From JBBSGD01 sp038254435 (GTDB lineage: Bacteria > Actinomycetota > CADDZG01 > WHSQ01), in the NCBI GenBank assembly GCA_038254435.1, contig JBBSGD010000033.1, positions 1 to 23,592 on the forward strand: a stretch of 23,592 bases of DNA, in the 5' to 3' direction. The position numbers and the translations under genes are program-made. The notes under the pieces were generated by a model that saw only the letters and a program-made list of their open reading frames with translations, did no database searches and had not been told where the DNA came from. This document shows positions 1 to 6,613 of this stretch, one piece after another; within the stretch, counting starts at the first letter, position 1; each line of letters starts with the position of its first letter.

Positions 1-1
1 A

Positions 2-190
2 ACGGTCATCGTGGGCATTCAGCCCGAGGTGGCGTTCGCCATGGTGGCGCTCGGGATGGGCACGGGGTCGGTGTACACCGCCCTGGACCTGGAGGAAGGC
101 CTGGAGTACCTCAACAGCAGCGTGCCGAAGGTGCCGCCGCCCGCTGATAGGAACGGGGCGAACCCCGTCCCTGACCACATCGCGACGTAG
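2..190 (+). CDS. RsbS-like STAS-domain protein, C-terminal part
   Basis: Only the last 62 codons are in the window; the gene starts upstream. The frame opens with VIVGIQPEVA and continues through a G-x-G-S-V-Y-T-A-L-D-L-E-E-G-L pattern. This is how RsbS-type STAS proteins of stressosomes end: hydrophobic strand, V-G-I-x-P, a helix over A-x-x-L, then TALD/TALN and E-x-G. RsbS proteins act in partner switching, where a serine on the STAS domain is phosphorylated by an RsbT-type kinase. That serine would lie upstream and cannot be checked. The tail after the domain (about 20 residues, Pro and Asn rich) is low complexity. A partner kinase would normally follow directly; here nothing recognisable follows, so the module is either incomplete or runs upstream. 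Family assignment is fairly sure, the role is inferred. Confidence 0.7.
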   Translation, partial: TVIVGIQPEVAFAMVALGMGTGSVYTALDLEEGLEYLNSSVPKVPPPADRNGANPVPDHIAT

Positions 191-923
191 GTGACGTCAA
201 CCACCGAGAGCCGTTTTCGCGGCTGACAGCGGGACAGCCAGCGCACCCTGACCCGCTCCAGACAAGCCGTTCTCGACGGCGCCCAAGGCCAGGCGCTGGG
301 CCATAGGCCGGTTCGCCGCGCCCCCTCGTGATCCTCCACGCCTTCACCGTCTGCTGCGCCTCGTTCCCGCGCATCCGGAAAGCAACTCGATGTCGACTGT
401 CCTATTCCCACCTGTGGCCGGACTCGGACGACCGGACCCAGTGAAGCGATCGACGCGGTGCTCGGCGGCCTTCCGCGGACTCTCTGCGGACTGTCGCGGA
501 CTCCTGACCACGTTTGCGCAGGTCAGAGACCCGAGGCGGAGGGGTTGGTCTGTAGGCGGCCGTGGGAAGTTTCGGCTGAGCCACAGGGCGAACCCTTGGT
601 CACCCCCCGAGTCCCATGGCTGCGCCACCAGCGGGCCATGAGTTGTGTGGCGCGCGACTGTTGTTGGGCAACGCTCTGCGCTGTGGAGGCCACGGCAGAT
701 GTCGGGTAGGGCTGGCTCGGTTGAACGAGGCAGACCCCTTGCGATGCAAAATGACCCACGCGGCCGTGCCACCTGCCGCGAGGGTCACGACGACGACAGC
801 CGCCACCAGCGCCATTCGCCGGGGCGGACCAAGGATTGCACGAGGTTCGCTCACTGGGGTCTCGACCCCCGAGTCCCAACCCCCCGAAGGACGGCCATGC
901 CGTCGAAACCTCAATGAGTCCAG
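191..923. other. 733-base stretch with no convincing gene
   Basis: I see no supported gene here. Several open frames exist on both strands, but they are Arg/Pro/Ser-rich in the way GC-rich noncoding DNA is. The most gene-like piece is on the minus strand from an ATG at 815: it would encode MALVAAVVVVTLAAGG, a membrane-anchor-like start, but it has no ribosome site and becomes random-looking after about 30 codons, ending near 600. Three GCGGACT heptamers sit 10-11 bases apart at 475, 486 and 496. A 13-base stretch, CCCCCGAGTCCCA, occurs at 604-616 and again at 866-878. Decayed gene remnants are possible. Confidence 0.45.
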
Positions 924-1541
924 ATGAGTTCAATCACGCGCACGATGATCCGCCGCCGCGGTCTCTCCCTCACCGCTTCGGTCGCGACGATCACGTTGGT
1001 CACCTTTCCGACCGCGGCCCATGCAGCCTCGGCTCTGCACTCCAGCGCCCGAAGCGACGTGTCCTGCCAGGGCATGTGGCCACGACGGTCGTGACGAGTC
1101 ACTCCCCGCACACCGTCTGGGGCACCGGCCACGCCGACGTCATCGTGATCCGTGCCTCGGGCCACGTGGTGCGCGCCGCGGGCGGCGCCGACACGGTCGT
1201 GGCTGGCGACGGCAACGACGACGCGTCAGGCGGCAGCGGTGACGACGTGCTTGAGGGCAATCAGGGCGACGACGACATCCGGGGCGACGCCGGCAACGAC
1301 ACGGCGGAGGGTGACGGCGGTAACGACACCATGGACGGGAACGCCGGCGACGACAACCTCCAAGGTGACAACGGCGACGTCGTCGTCAATGGTGGCGGCG
1401 GATCCGACACCTTCGACGGCGGCGACGGCGAGGACCAGGTCGACGGCGGCGACGGTTCCGACGACTGCTCCGACGAGGGCTCGAACAGCGTCTGCCAGGG
1501 ACGACCAAGGCGAGGACGAGGACACTCAAACGAAGGCCTGA
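924..1541 (+). pseudogene. Secreted RTX-type calcium-binding repeat protein, split over two frames
   Basis: An ATG at 924 opens a good signal peptide: basic MIRRR, a hydrophobic stretch to about residue 30, then an AHA-A cleavage-like site. That frame stops at 1094. The repeats lie in another frame (codons starting at positions such as 1151), from about 1080 to 1495. They are tandem nonapeptide-like units of the GGxGxDxU type (GGSGDDVLEG, GGGGSDTFDG), which bind calcium in RTX proteins. The repeat frame ends in GSDDC and VCQ, a cysteine-bearing end common in actinobacterial RTX-like proteins, then turns Arg-rich and runs open to 1777. The original frame meanwhile gives an acidic end and TGA at 1539-1541, just before a strong hairpin. 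The simplest reading is one gene with two compensating frame changes, near 1050-1090 and 1490-1500. Sequencing error is an alternative; an intact gene is less likely. Confidence 0.6.
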
Positions 1542-1557
1542 GCTCCCCAGTCCCTGC

Positions 1558-1586
1558 GGGGTGCCGACCGACCGGGTCGGCGCCCC
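1558..1586 (+). terminator. Strong GC-rich hairpin after the RTX gene
   Basis: The arms GGGGTGCCGACC (1558-1569) and GGTCGGCGCCCC (1575-1586) pair over 12 positions with one G-T wobble and a 5-base loop. It lies 16 bases after the TGA at 1539-1541. There is no T-tract, so it is a GC-rich stem rather than a canonical intrinsic terminator, but its place supports 1541 as the true end of the RTX gene. Confidence 0.55.
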
Positions 1587-1817
1587 GTGTAAGAAACGAG
1601 GTCTCCGACTCCCGGCAAGGGCCCAGCTCAGCTCGGGCATTCCGATTTCGGTCATCTCCACAGAGGGATAAGACAAACGTGCCGTGGTCGGTCGGCCGAG
1701 CCGTCTTGACCCACCGGGGCCATCCCAGGCCACGCAGGCCGGCTTCACCCATTCGAGCCGGCTCGGGGATGCCGTGACGCGGCCGTTACTCGCGCCTCGA
1801 CATTACGTGAACGTATG

Positions 1818-1833
1818 AACATGTACTCATGTT
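1818..1833. promoter_or_regulatory. Inverted-repeat operator candidate for the ArsR regulator
   Basis: The dyad AACATG-tact-CATGTT lies 22 bases before the chosen ArsR start, in a locally AT-rich stretch that contrasts with the GC-rich surroundings. ArsR/SmtB repressors bind AT-rich dyads containing TGAAC-like half sites, and ATGAAC precedes the left arm. The placement fits autoregulation of the sensor and exporter pair. Exact -10 and -35 boxes are ambiguous. Confidence 0.45.
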
Positions 1834-1855
1834 AGAAAGGGACGTGGGACACAAG

Positions 1856-2203
1856 ATGGGTGGCGTCAACAGCCCTCGAGTCGACGCCGGCACCGCCCGC
1901 CAAGTGGCCGAAGCGATGCAGGCTCTCGCGGCGCCGAGCCGCGTCAGGATCCTCGCTCGCCTCGTGCAGTCGCCGTGCTCGGTGGGCGATCTTGCTGCGG
2001 CAATCGGCATGGAGCAGTCCGCGGTGTCGCACCAGCTCCGTTTGCTGCGTCACCTCGGACTCGTGGTGGGTGAGCGTGACGGCAGGCGCACCGTGTATGC
2101 GCTCCACGACGATCACGTCGGCGTGCTGCTCGAGGAGGCCGTCTACCACGTCGAGCACGTTCAGCTCGGGCTGCCGAGCAGTCCCGGAAGGGCCGTGAGT
2201 TGA
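1856..2203 (+). CDS. ArsR/SmtB-family metal-sensing repressor (zinc-type alpha5 site)
   Basis: A 115-residue winged-helix repressor that should release DNA when it binds metal. The core reads ALAAPSRVRILARL, then a recognition helix around EQSAVSHQLRLLR, then a wing with GRRTVYAL. After the wing come D85-x-H87 and H98-x-x-H101. Their spacing (0, 2, 13, 16) equals the alpha5 zinc/cobalt site of CzrA and SmtB. No CxC motif of arsenic or cadmium sensors is present. The ATG at 1856 is chosen because an AAAGGGA stretch lies 13 bases upstream; an in-frame ATG at 1829 would fall inside the operator dyad. The stop overlaps the TTG start of the following transporter, so the two are probably translated together. 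Family and metal site are well supported; the actual metal is inferred. Confidence 0.88.
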   Translation: MGGVNSPRVDAGTARQVAEAMQALAAPSRVRILARLVQSPCSVGDLAAAIGMEQSAVSHQLRLLRHLGLVVGERDGRRTVYALHDDHVGVLLEEAVYHVEHVQLGLPSSPGRAVS

Positions 2204-2856
2204 GCCGTCGGCAGGACCATTCGCACGGGCCCATCAACCCCGCACTGGTGCGTTCCCGCGCGGGCGTCAAGGCGGTGACCATCAGCCTTGTCGTTCTCGG
2301 CGCCGTGACGCTCGTCGAGGCGGCCATCTTCCTGCTGTCGGGCTCGGTCGCGCTGCTCGCCGACCTCATCCACAACCTCGGCGACGCTCTCACCGCCGTG
2401 CCTGTGGGCATAGCGTTCTTCATGCATTCGGCACGGGCCGAAAAGGTCGCGGGGCTCGCCGTGGTCGGTGCGATCTTCGTCTCCGCCTGCGTCGCCCTCT
2501 TCGAGACGATCTCCCGCCTGCTGCACCCGCAGGATCTGTCGAATCTCGGGATCCTTGCAGTCGCGGGACTCGTCGGGTTCGCCGGCAACGAGATCGCCGC
2601 CCAGGTGAGGCTGCGCGCGGGCCGGCGCCTGGCCAGCCCCGCTCTAGTCGCCGACGGCAACCACGCACGCGTGGACGGGTTCGTCTCGCTGGGCGTCGTT
2701 ATGAGCGCCGGGGTGGTGGCGCTGGGACTTCCCGTGGCCGACCCGATCATCGGACTCGCGATCACGCTCGTCATCCTCAAGGTGACATGGGACTCGTGGC
2801 ACACAGTGACCCGGCCGGCCCCGGACGTGCGGAGCGAGCCGCCGCCGCGGCGTTAG
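2200..2856 (+). CDS. Cation diffusion facilitator exporter, short form without C-terminal domain
   Basis: A 218-residue membrane protein with six predicted transmembrane helices that should export divalent metal, probably Zn2+, by proton exchange. The metal site is visible as H58-x3-D62 in helix 2 (LIHNLGD) and H155-x3-D159 in helix 5 (NHARVD), the two-His/two-Asp set of zinc-selective CDF proteins. The N-terminus carries a small His stretch (DHSHG). The protein ends soon after helix 6 with a Pro/Arg tail, so the cytoplasmic metallochaperone-like domain of most CDF proteins (usually 280-320 residues in total) is absent. Short CDFs of this type are known, so it need not be broken. The start is TTG at 2200, overlapping the ArsR stop; the nearby GTG at 2195 hits a stop at once. 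Confidence 0.87.
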   Translation: MSRRQDHSHGPINPALVRSRAGVKAVTISLVVLGAVTLVEAAIFLLSGSVALLADLIHNLGDALTAVPVGIAFFMHSARAEKVAGLAVVGAIFVSACVALFETISRLLHPQDLSNLGILAVAGLVGFAGNEIAAQVRLRAGRRLASPALVADGNHARVDGFVSLGVVMSAGVVALGLPVADPIIGLAITLVILKVTWDSWHTVTRPAPDVRSEPPPRR

Positions 2857-2863
2857 GGGCGGC

Positions 2864-3262
2864 TCAGGTCTGCAGTGGCGCAAATAGATCGACCACGTTG
2901 CCGTCTGGATCCTGGAGCTGCGCGTACCGCTGACCCCAGAACGCGTCCCATGGTCGCTTGATGCTCCCGGCCCCGGCAGTGACCATCTCCCCGAAGAGGC
3001 GATCGACAGCGTCCGCCGACTCACAGAGGAAGGCAAGTCCAACTCGTTGGCCACCCGAAGGTGGGGACCACTCGGGAGAGAACGACTTGATCGACTCCTC
3101 CGTATCGAGCAGGAACCGGAGCCCACCGGGCAACGTCGACTCGACGTGCCCATGTCCTTCCGGGTCGGGATCCTCGGGAAATTCGAGTCCGAGGCGCCGG
3201 TAGAAGTCGATCGATACATCCATGTCCGACACGATCACGCCGATGGCGTCAAGCTGCGGCAT
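2864..3262 (-). CDS. VOC-fold (glyoxalase/bleomycin-resistance-like) protein
   Basis: A 132-residue protein with the paired beta-alpha-beta-beta-beta layout of the vicinal oxygen chelate family. The first half has IVSDMDVSIDFYRRLGLEF; the second ends with QLQDPDGNVVDLFAPL, the usual DPDGN turn. The first metal-ligand position, normally His in the first strand, is not His (IGVIV), so metal-dependent glyoxalase I activity is doubtful. A binding or resistance role, or an unknown lyase, is as likely. The ATG at 3262 fits the family start; an in-frame GTG at 3277 is possible. It converges on the CDF gene with 7 bases between stops and has no obvious functional partner nearby. Confidence 0.8.
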   Translation of the reverse strand: MPQLDAIGVIVSDMDVSIDFYRRLGLEFPEDPDPEGHGHVESTLPGGLRFLLDTEESIKSFSPEWSPPSGGQRVGLAFLCESADAVDRLFGEMVTAGAGSIKRPWDAFWGQRYAQLQDPDGNVVDLFAPLQT

Positions 3263-3402
3263 CCCTCGACCGTACACGGGCGCGTGGGGAAAGCAGCGGT
3301 CGCGGTCATCGAGCACCGCTGCGTCAACCTAACAACCGGCATCGACCCCTGTACAGGAGAGCTCATCAAACGCCACTTCGCGGATCTCGCGATCCGGCCC
3401 TG

Positions 3403-3726
3403 CTAGCCCTCGCAGCCGGTGGCGTCCTCGACGCTTCGGCAGACATCGCTCCCCGGGCCGCCGTCGCCCTGGTCGGAGCCGGGTCCTCCAAAGAGACGAT
3501 CGTCGCCCTGGTCCCCGATCACCGCGTCACTGCCGTTCCCGCCGTGCACGGCGTCATCGCCTCCGCCGCCCGCGACGGTGTCTCCGCCGTCTCCAGCTCG
3601 GACGACATCGTTCCCGAGTCCGCCGCGGACGAAGTCTGTGTTGCCGCGCCCCTTGAGCACATCGGCGCCGCGCAGCCCCTGCAGCACCTGACCCGTGCCC
3701 TTCAGTCCGAGCGGACGCCGACGTAG
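3403..3726 (-). pseudogene. 5'-truncated RTX-repeat remnant
   Basis: On the minus strand, about 95 codons encode GGxGxDxU-type repeats (GGLGNDVV, GGGGDDAVHG, GDQGDDRLFG, GGPGSD) and end in SDVC...CEG. The two-cysteine ending resembles that of the RTX gene at 924-1541. No signal peptide or strong start exists: the frame runs open through tRNA-Leu, and the first start after the tRNA is a GTG at 3687 already within the repeats. The remnant therefore seems to have lost its 5' part where the tRNA now sits upstream. The products of the two RTX loci are similar in type but not near-identical, so recent duplication is unlikely. Confidence 0.55.
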
Positions 3727-3774
3727 ATCTCGCTCGCGACCCTCTGCGAGACGGTCTCGTGGCCGTAGACTTCG

Positions 3775-3857
3775 TGGGCGAGGGGGGATTTGAACCCCCA
3801 CACGCTTTCGCGCACTGGCACCTGAAGCCAGCGTGTCTGCCGTTCCACCACTCGCCC
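3775..3857 (-). tRNA. tRNA-Leu (anticodon CAG)
   Basis: The minus strand folds as a class II tRNA. The acceptor arms GGGCGAG and CTCGCCC pair over 7 bases, with discriminator A. The anticodon stem CTGGC/GCCAG holds the loop TTCAGGT, giving anticodon CAG (plus-strand 3822-3824). A long variable arm follows (TGCGCGAAAGCGTG region), then the T arm with GGTTCAAATCC. CCA is not encoded. It reads CUG, a major leucine codon in GC-rich genomes. A tRNA-Leu beside fhaA is also found in mycobacteria, so its position is likely ancestral. Confidence 0.95.
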
Positions 3858-4016
3858 AAACCGGCGCTCCGGCACGGTGCCGAAAAGCGTAGCAGGGGGT
3901 CGCTTGGCCCCCGAGCGGGCATAATCTGTCGCACTCCGACGATTGCACCGGGGGAAGCTCGTCATTGGTGGAGCCTTGCGCGGGTGGAGGCCGTATTCAC
4001 ACAGAGCCGGGAAGAC

Positions 4017-4796
4017 ATGGGCGTTGCCAGGAATCTCGAAAAGCGACTCGAAGGCCTCATGGAGGGGTTCTTCACGAAGCTCTTTCGCTCCGGCTTGCAA
4101 CCGGTCGAAGTGGGGCGGCGGATCTTGCGCGAGATGGCGCAAGGCAAGACCGTTTCGATCAACCGAATCTATGTGCCCAACGAGTTCCACGTCTATCTCG
4201 GGGCCGACGACTTGATGCGTTTCGAGCAGATGGAGAGCGGGCTGGTGGCGGACTTCTCGGACCTCGTCATCGAGGAGGCCAAGGACCACCGCTGGAACCT
4301 CATGGGCGCCCCTCGAATCAACTTCCTCGAGGCACAGGGCATGGGGCGGGGCGAGTACCGGGTCGAGAGCTCGCTCACGGCGGACCCCGGCACCGACGTG
4401 CCGCGTGCGTCCACTCGGGAGCCGGTGGAATCCGACCCCTCGGCCACGGCCGCCATCCCCACCGACACCGCAAGCCGGCTCGGCCTCGCAGCGCGGAACC
4501 CCCGGCTCGAGGTCGTGGACGATGAGGGCGCCGTCAGGGAGTCGATCTCCCTCACTCAAAGCCCGATTACCGTCGGGCGACTGTCGAGCAACGACGTGGT
4601 GCTGACGGATTCGAACGTGAGCCGGCGCCACTCCGAGCTGCGCCGGGACGGAAGCCGCTGGCTGCTGGTCGACCTCGGATCCACCAACGGCACCATCGTC
4701 AATGGGAAGCTCGCAAAGGAGCACGAGCTCAAGGACGGAGACAGGCTCTCCTTCGGGGCGAGCGAGCTCATCTTCAAGACTGCAAGAGGGAGCTGA
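4017..4796 (+). CDS. fhaA: FhaA-like protein: DUF3662 domain plus FHA domain
   Basis: A 259-residue cytoplasmic adaptor. Residues 1 to about 118 form the DUF3662 domain (NLEKRLEGLMEGFFTKLFRS, then IYVPNEFHVYL), a variable linker follows, and residues 165-258 form an FHA domain with the phosphothreonine-binding pattern GRLSSND, SRRHS and DLGSTNGT. In mycobacteria FhaA binds phosphorylated MviN/MurJ-type partners and kinases and restrains wall synthesis; that role is inferred here from architecture and position. The start ATG at 4017 has a weak GGGAAG just before it, and the frame upstream runs into the tRNA on the other strand. A CATAAT hexamer at 3920-3925 could be a -10 box, but no clear -35 goes with it. 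First gene of the operon, diverging from tRNA-Leu. Confidence 0.93.
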   Translation: MGVARNLEKRLEGLMEGFFTKLFRSGLQPVEVGRRILREMAQGKTVSINRIYVPNEFHVYLGADDLMRFEQMESGLVADFSDLVIEEAKDHRWNLMGAPRINFLEAQGMGRGEYRVESSLTADPGTDVPRASTREPVESDPSATAAIPTDTASRLGLAARNPRLEVVDDEGAVRESISLTQSPITVGRLSSNDVVLTDSNVSRRHSELRRDGSRWLLVDLGSTNGTIVNGKLAKEHELKDGDRLSFGASELIFKTARGS

Positions 4797-4800
4797 AGAC

Positions 4801-5271
4801 TTGCCGGCGATCGTCCTCGACCTGCTGAAGTACGTCTTTCTCGCGGTGTTGTACGTGTTCGTCGCACGCGCCGTGAGGGCCGTGTACCTCGAGCTGCGCA
4901 GCTCCCAGCCGGCGCGCGAGCGTGGCCGGCGCAAGGCTCCCCCCGCCCCCGCCCGAGCTCCGTCACGAAAGGCAAAGAAGGGGCCCAAGAAGGCGGTCGT
5001 CGTCGAGGGCCTCACCAAGGGCAAGAGCTACTCGCTCGGGGACGAGCTGACGATCGGGCGCGCCGAGAAGTGCCATCTCGTTCTCGACGACACGTACGTC
5101 TCGCAGGTCCATGCTCGGATCTACTCGAAGTCCGACGGCACGTTCATGGTCGAGGACCTCGGCTCGACCAACGGCACCTACCTCAACCGCAGACGGATCA
5201 CCTCGCCGGCCGAGCTGCAACGAGGAGACCGGGTAAAGATAGGAAAGACCGTCATGGAGCTGAAGAAGTGA
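4801..5271 (+). CDS. fhaB: FhaB-like membrane-anchored FHA protein
   Basis: A 156-residue protein with one N-terminal transmembrane helix (about residues 3-24, VLDLLKYVFLAVLYVFVAR), a basic Pro/Ala/Lys linker, and a C-terminal FHA domain (about 65-155) with IGRAEKCH, SQVHARI and GSTNGT. This is the layout of mycobacterial FhaB/FipA, which links the PknA/PknB kinases to the division machinery at the membrane. The start is TTG at 4801: GAGGGAG lies 9 bases before it and the fhaA stop is only 4 bases upstream. Downstream, a hairpin repeat separates it from pstP. Confidence 0.92.
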   Translation: MPAIVLDLLKYVFLAVLYVFVARAVRAVYLELRSSQPARERGRRKAPPAPARAPSRKAKKGPKKAVVVEGLTKGKSYSLGDELTIGRAEKCHLVLDDTYVSQVHARIYSKSDGTFMVEDLGSTNGTYLNRRRITSPAELQRGDRVKIGKTVMELKK

Positions 5272-5282
5272 GCCACTCGTCC

Positions 5283-5333
5283 CCAACTTTTCTCACCACG
5301 CCCCGTTTGCCGCACGGATGTGAGAAAAGTTGG
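5283..5333. repeat. Hairpin-forming intergenic repeat, copy 1
   Basis: Arms CCAACTTTTCTCAC (5283-5296) and GTGAGAAAAGTTGG (5320-5333) are a perfect 14-base inverted repeat around a 23-base loop that itself contains CCGT...ACGG. It fills the gap between fhaB and pstP. A second copy lies at 14464-14512; over 49 aligned positions I count 37 identities without gaps, including the loop core CGTTTG(C/G)CGCACGGAT. It may act as an attenuator, an RNA-stability element or a REP-like dispersed repeat. Confidence 0.75.
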
Positions 5334-5350
5334 TGGGTGGGAGGCCGCTC

Positions 5351-6613
5351 GTGAAGCTCGTCTACTCGGTCAAGTCCGACGTCGGACGCGTGCGCGACGG
5401 GAACGAGGACTCCTACATCCTCAGCAGCCCCCTGTTCGTCGTCGCCGACGGGGTGGGCGGACACGTCGCCGGCGAGGTGGCCTCGCAGACGGCGGTGGAG
5501 GTCATCAGGGAGAGCCTCGAGGACGACCCGGTCGCGCACTTGGACGATCTCGCCCACACTGTGAAGAAGGCCAACGCCGCCATCTGGGACCGGGCCCAGG
5601 AAGACTCGAGCCTGTCCGGTATGGGAACCACCTGCACGCTCATGGTCGTCGACGGCAGCACCGCCCACATCGCCCATGTCGGCGACTCGCGCGCCTATCT
5701 GCTGAGGGACGACGAGCTGTCCCAGATCACCGAGGACCACACCCTCGTCGCCCGGATGGTCAAGGAGGGCCGGCTGGCCCCCGACGAGGCCCAGCACCAT
5801 CCGCAGCGCAGCATCATCACCCGGGCCCTCGGACTGAGCGAGGAGGTGGAGGTCGACCTCTTGACCATCGAGCTGCGCGACGGGGACCGCGTCCTGCTGT
5901 GCTCGGATGGTCTGTCCGACATGATCGACAACGAGCAAATCCACGACACGCTCGCTCACGGCGACGATGCCGCGGCGGCGGCCGAGCGGCTGGTGGACCT
6001 GGCCAACGAATCAGGAGGCGAGGACAACATCACCGTCGTGGTAGTCGATGCAAGAGGCAATGGCGGGGGCTCGGCGCCTCCTCCGCCGCCCGGGGGGCCG
6101 CACGATACGAGTGAGGCCCCCCGTCACGCGACCCGGCAGGGCGCGCCGGAGGCCCCCGCCGCTCCGCCGCCGCGCCGCGCCGCGCACCCCGAGGCCCGGG
6201 GCTCGAGGCGCGGCCGCAAGCTCGTCGCTGCCTTGATCGTCCTGCTGCTTATCCTGGGCGGCGGCTATGCGGCGGCGCGCTGGGCGCTCCAGAACTCCTG
6301 GTACATCGGCACCGGCAACAACGGGCGCGTGACGATCTATCAGGGGATCCCGGACGAGATCGCAGGCCTTTCCTTCTCGGACCCAATCAGAGAGACGACC
6401 ATCTCCACCAATGAGTTGCCGGACTTCTTAGCCAATAACGTGCACGACGGCATCAAGGCGACGTCGCTCACCGACGCGCAGACGCGCGTCGCGAACCTGC
6501 GCGAACGGGCGCGTGACTTCGCCCGGCCGACGCGGAAGAAGACGACCGCCGACAAGAGCCCCAGCCCGAGCCCAGGCTCGGGGAGCAACAAGAGCCCCGG
6601 AGGCAAGAACTGA
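5351..6613 (+). CDS. pstP: PstP-like PP2C Ser/Thr protein phosphatase, membrane-anchored
   Basis: A 420-residue metal-dependent phosphatase that should dephosphorylate the PknA/PknB kinases and their substrates. The catalytic domain spans about 1-232: RDGNEDS (16-20), ADGVGGH with D33, GMGTT, HVGDSRAY, CSDGLSD, and GEDN with D225, all metal-site elements being present. A Pro-rich linker (about 233-285), one transmembrane helix (about 291-311) and an extracellular part of about 100 residues follow, with a Ser/Pro/Lys tail. The GTG at 5351 is chosen because GGGAGG stands 6 bases upstream; an earlier TTG at 5330 would lie inside the hairpin repeat. Its stop overlaps the rodA start by one base. 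Confidence 0.95.
   Translation: MKLVYSVKSDVGRVRDGNEDSYILSSPLFVVADGVGGHVAGEVASQTAVEVIRESLEDDPVAHLDDLAHTVKKANAAIWDRAQEDSSLSGMGTTCTLMVVDGSTAHIAHVGDSRAYLLRDDELSQITEDHTLVARMVKEGRLAPDEAQHHPQRSIITRALGLSEEVEVDLLTIELRDGDRVLLCSDGLSDMIDNEQIHDTLAHGDDAAAAAERLVDLANESGGEDNITVVVVDARGNGGGSAPPPPPGGPHDTSEAPRHATRQGAPEAPAAPPPRRAAHPEARGSRRGRKLVAALIVLLLILGGGYAAARWALQNSWYIGTGNNGRVTIYQGIPDEIAGLSFSDPIRETTISTNELPDFLANNVHDGIKATSLTDAQTRVANLRERARDFARPTRKKTTADKSPSPSPGSGSNKSPGGKN

Noticed and set aside
600..914. Minus-strand open frame with a membrane-anchor-like stretch (ATG at 815)
   Set aside because: The hydrophobic start is suggestive, but there is no ribosome site and the rest is Pro/Arg/Ser-rich without family features. 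Kept only as a note in the noncoding stretch.
836..1777. A single 313-residue protein covering the RTX repeats
   Set aside because: Its first 80 and last 90 residues look like out-of-frame translation. The real signal peptide is in another frame, and a hairpin interrupts the 3' part.
1944..2804. Long minus-strand open frame opposite the ArsR and CDF genes
   Set aside because: Antisense shadow of two well-supported genes; composition is Arg/Ala/Ser-rich with no motif.
3047..3406. Plus-strand open frame opposite the VOC gene, extending to 3406
   Set aside because: The overlapped part is antisense to a recognisable VOC protein and the remaining 45 codons match nothing I know.
3747..3759. Palindrome CGAGACGGTCTCG as terminator of tRNA-Leu
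   Set aside because: A one-base loop is too small and no T-tract follows.
3759..4016. N-terminal extension of fhaA starting at 3759
   Set aside because: It would run through the tRNA-Leu gene, and DUF3662 proteins start at the MGVARNLEKR position.
3702..5024. Long minus-strand open frame opposite fhaA and fhaB
   Set aside because: Shadow frame over two clear FHA proteins and the tRNA; no domain is visible.
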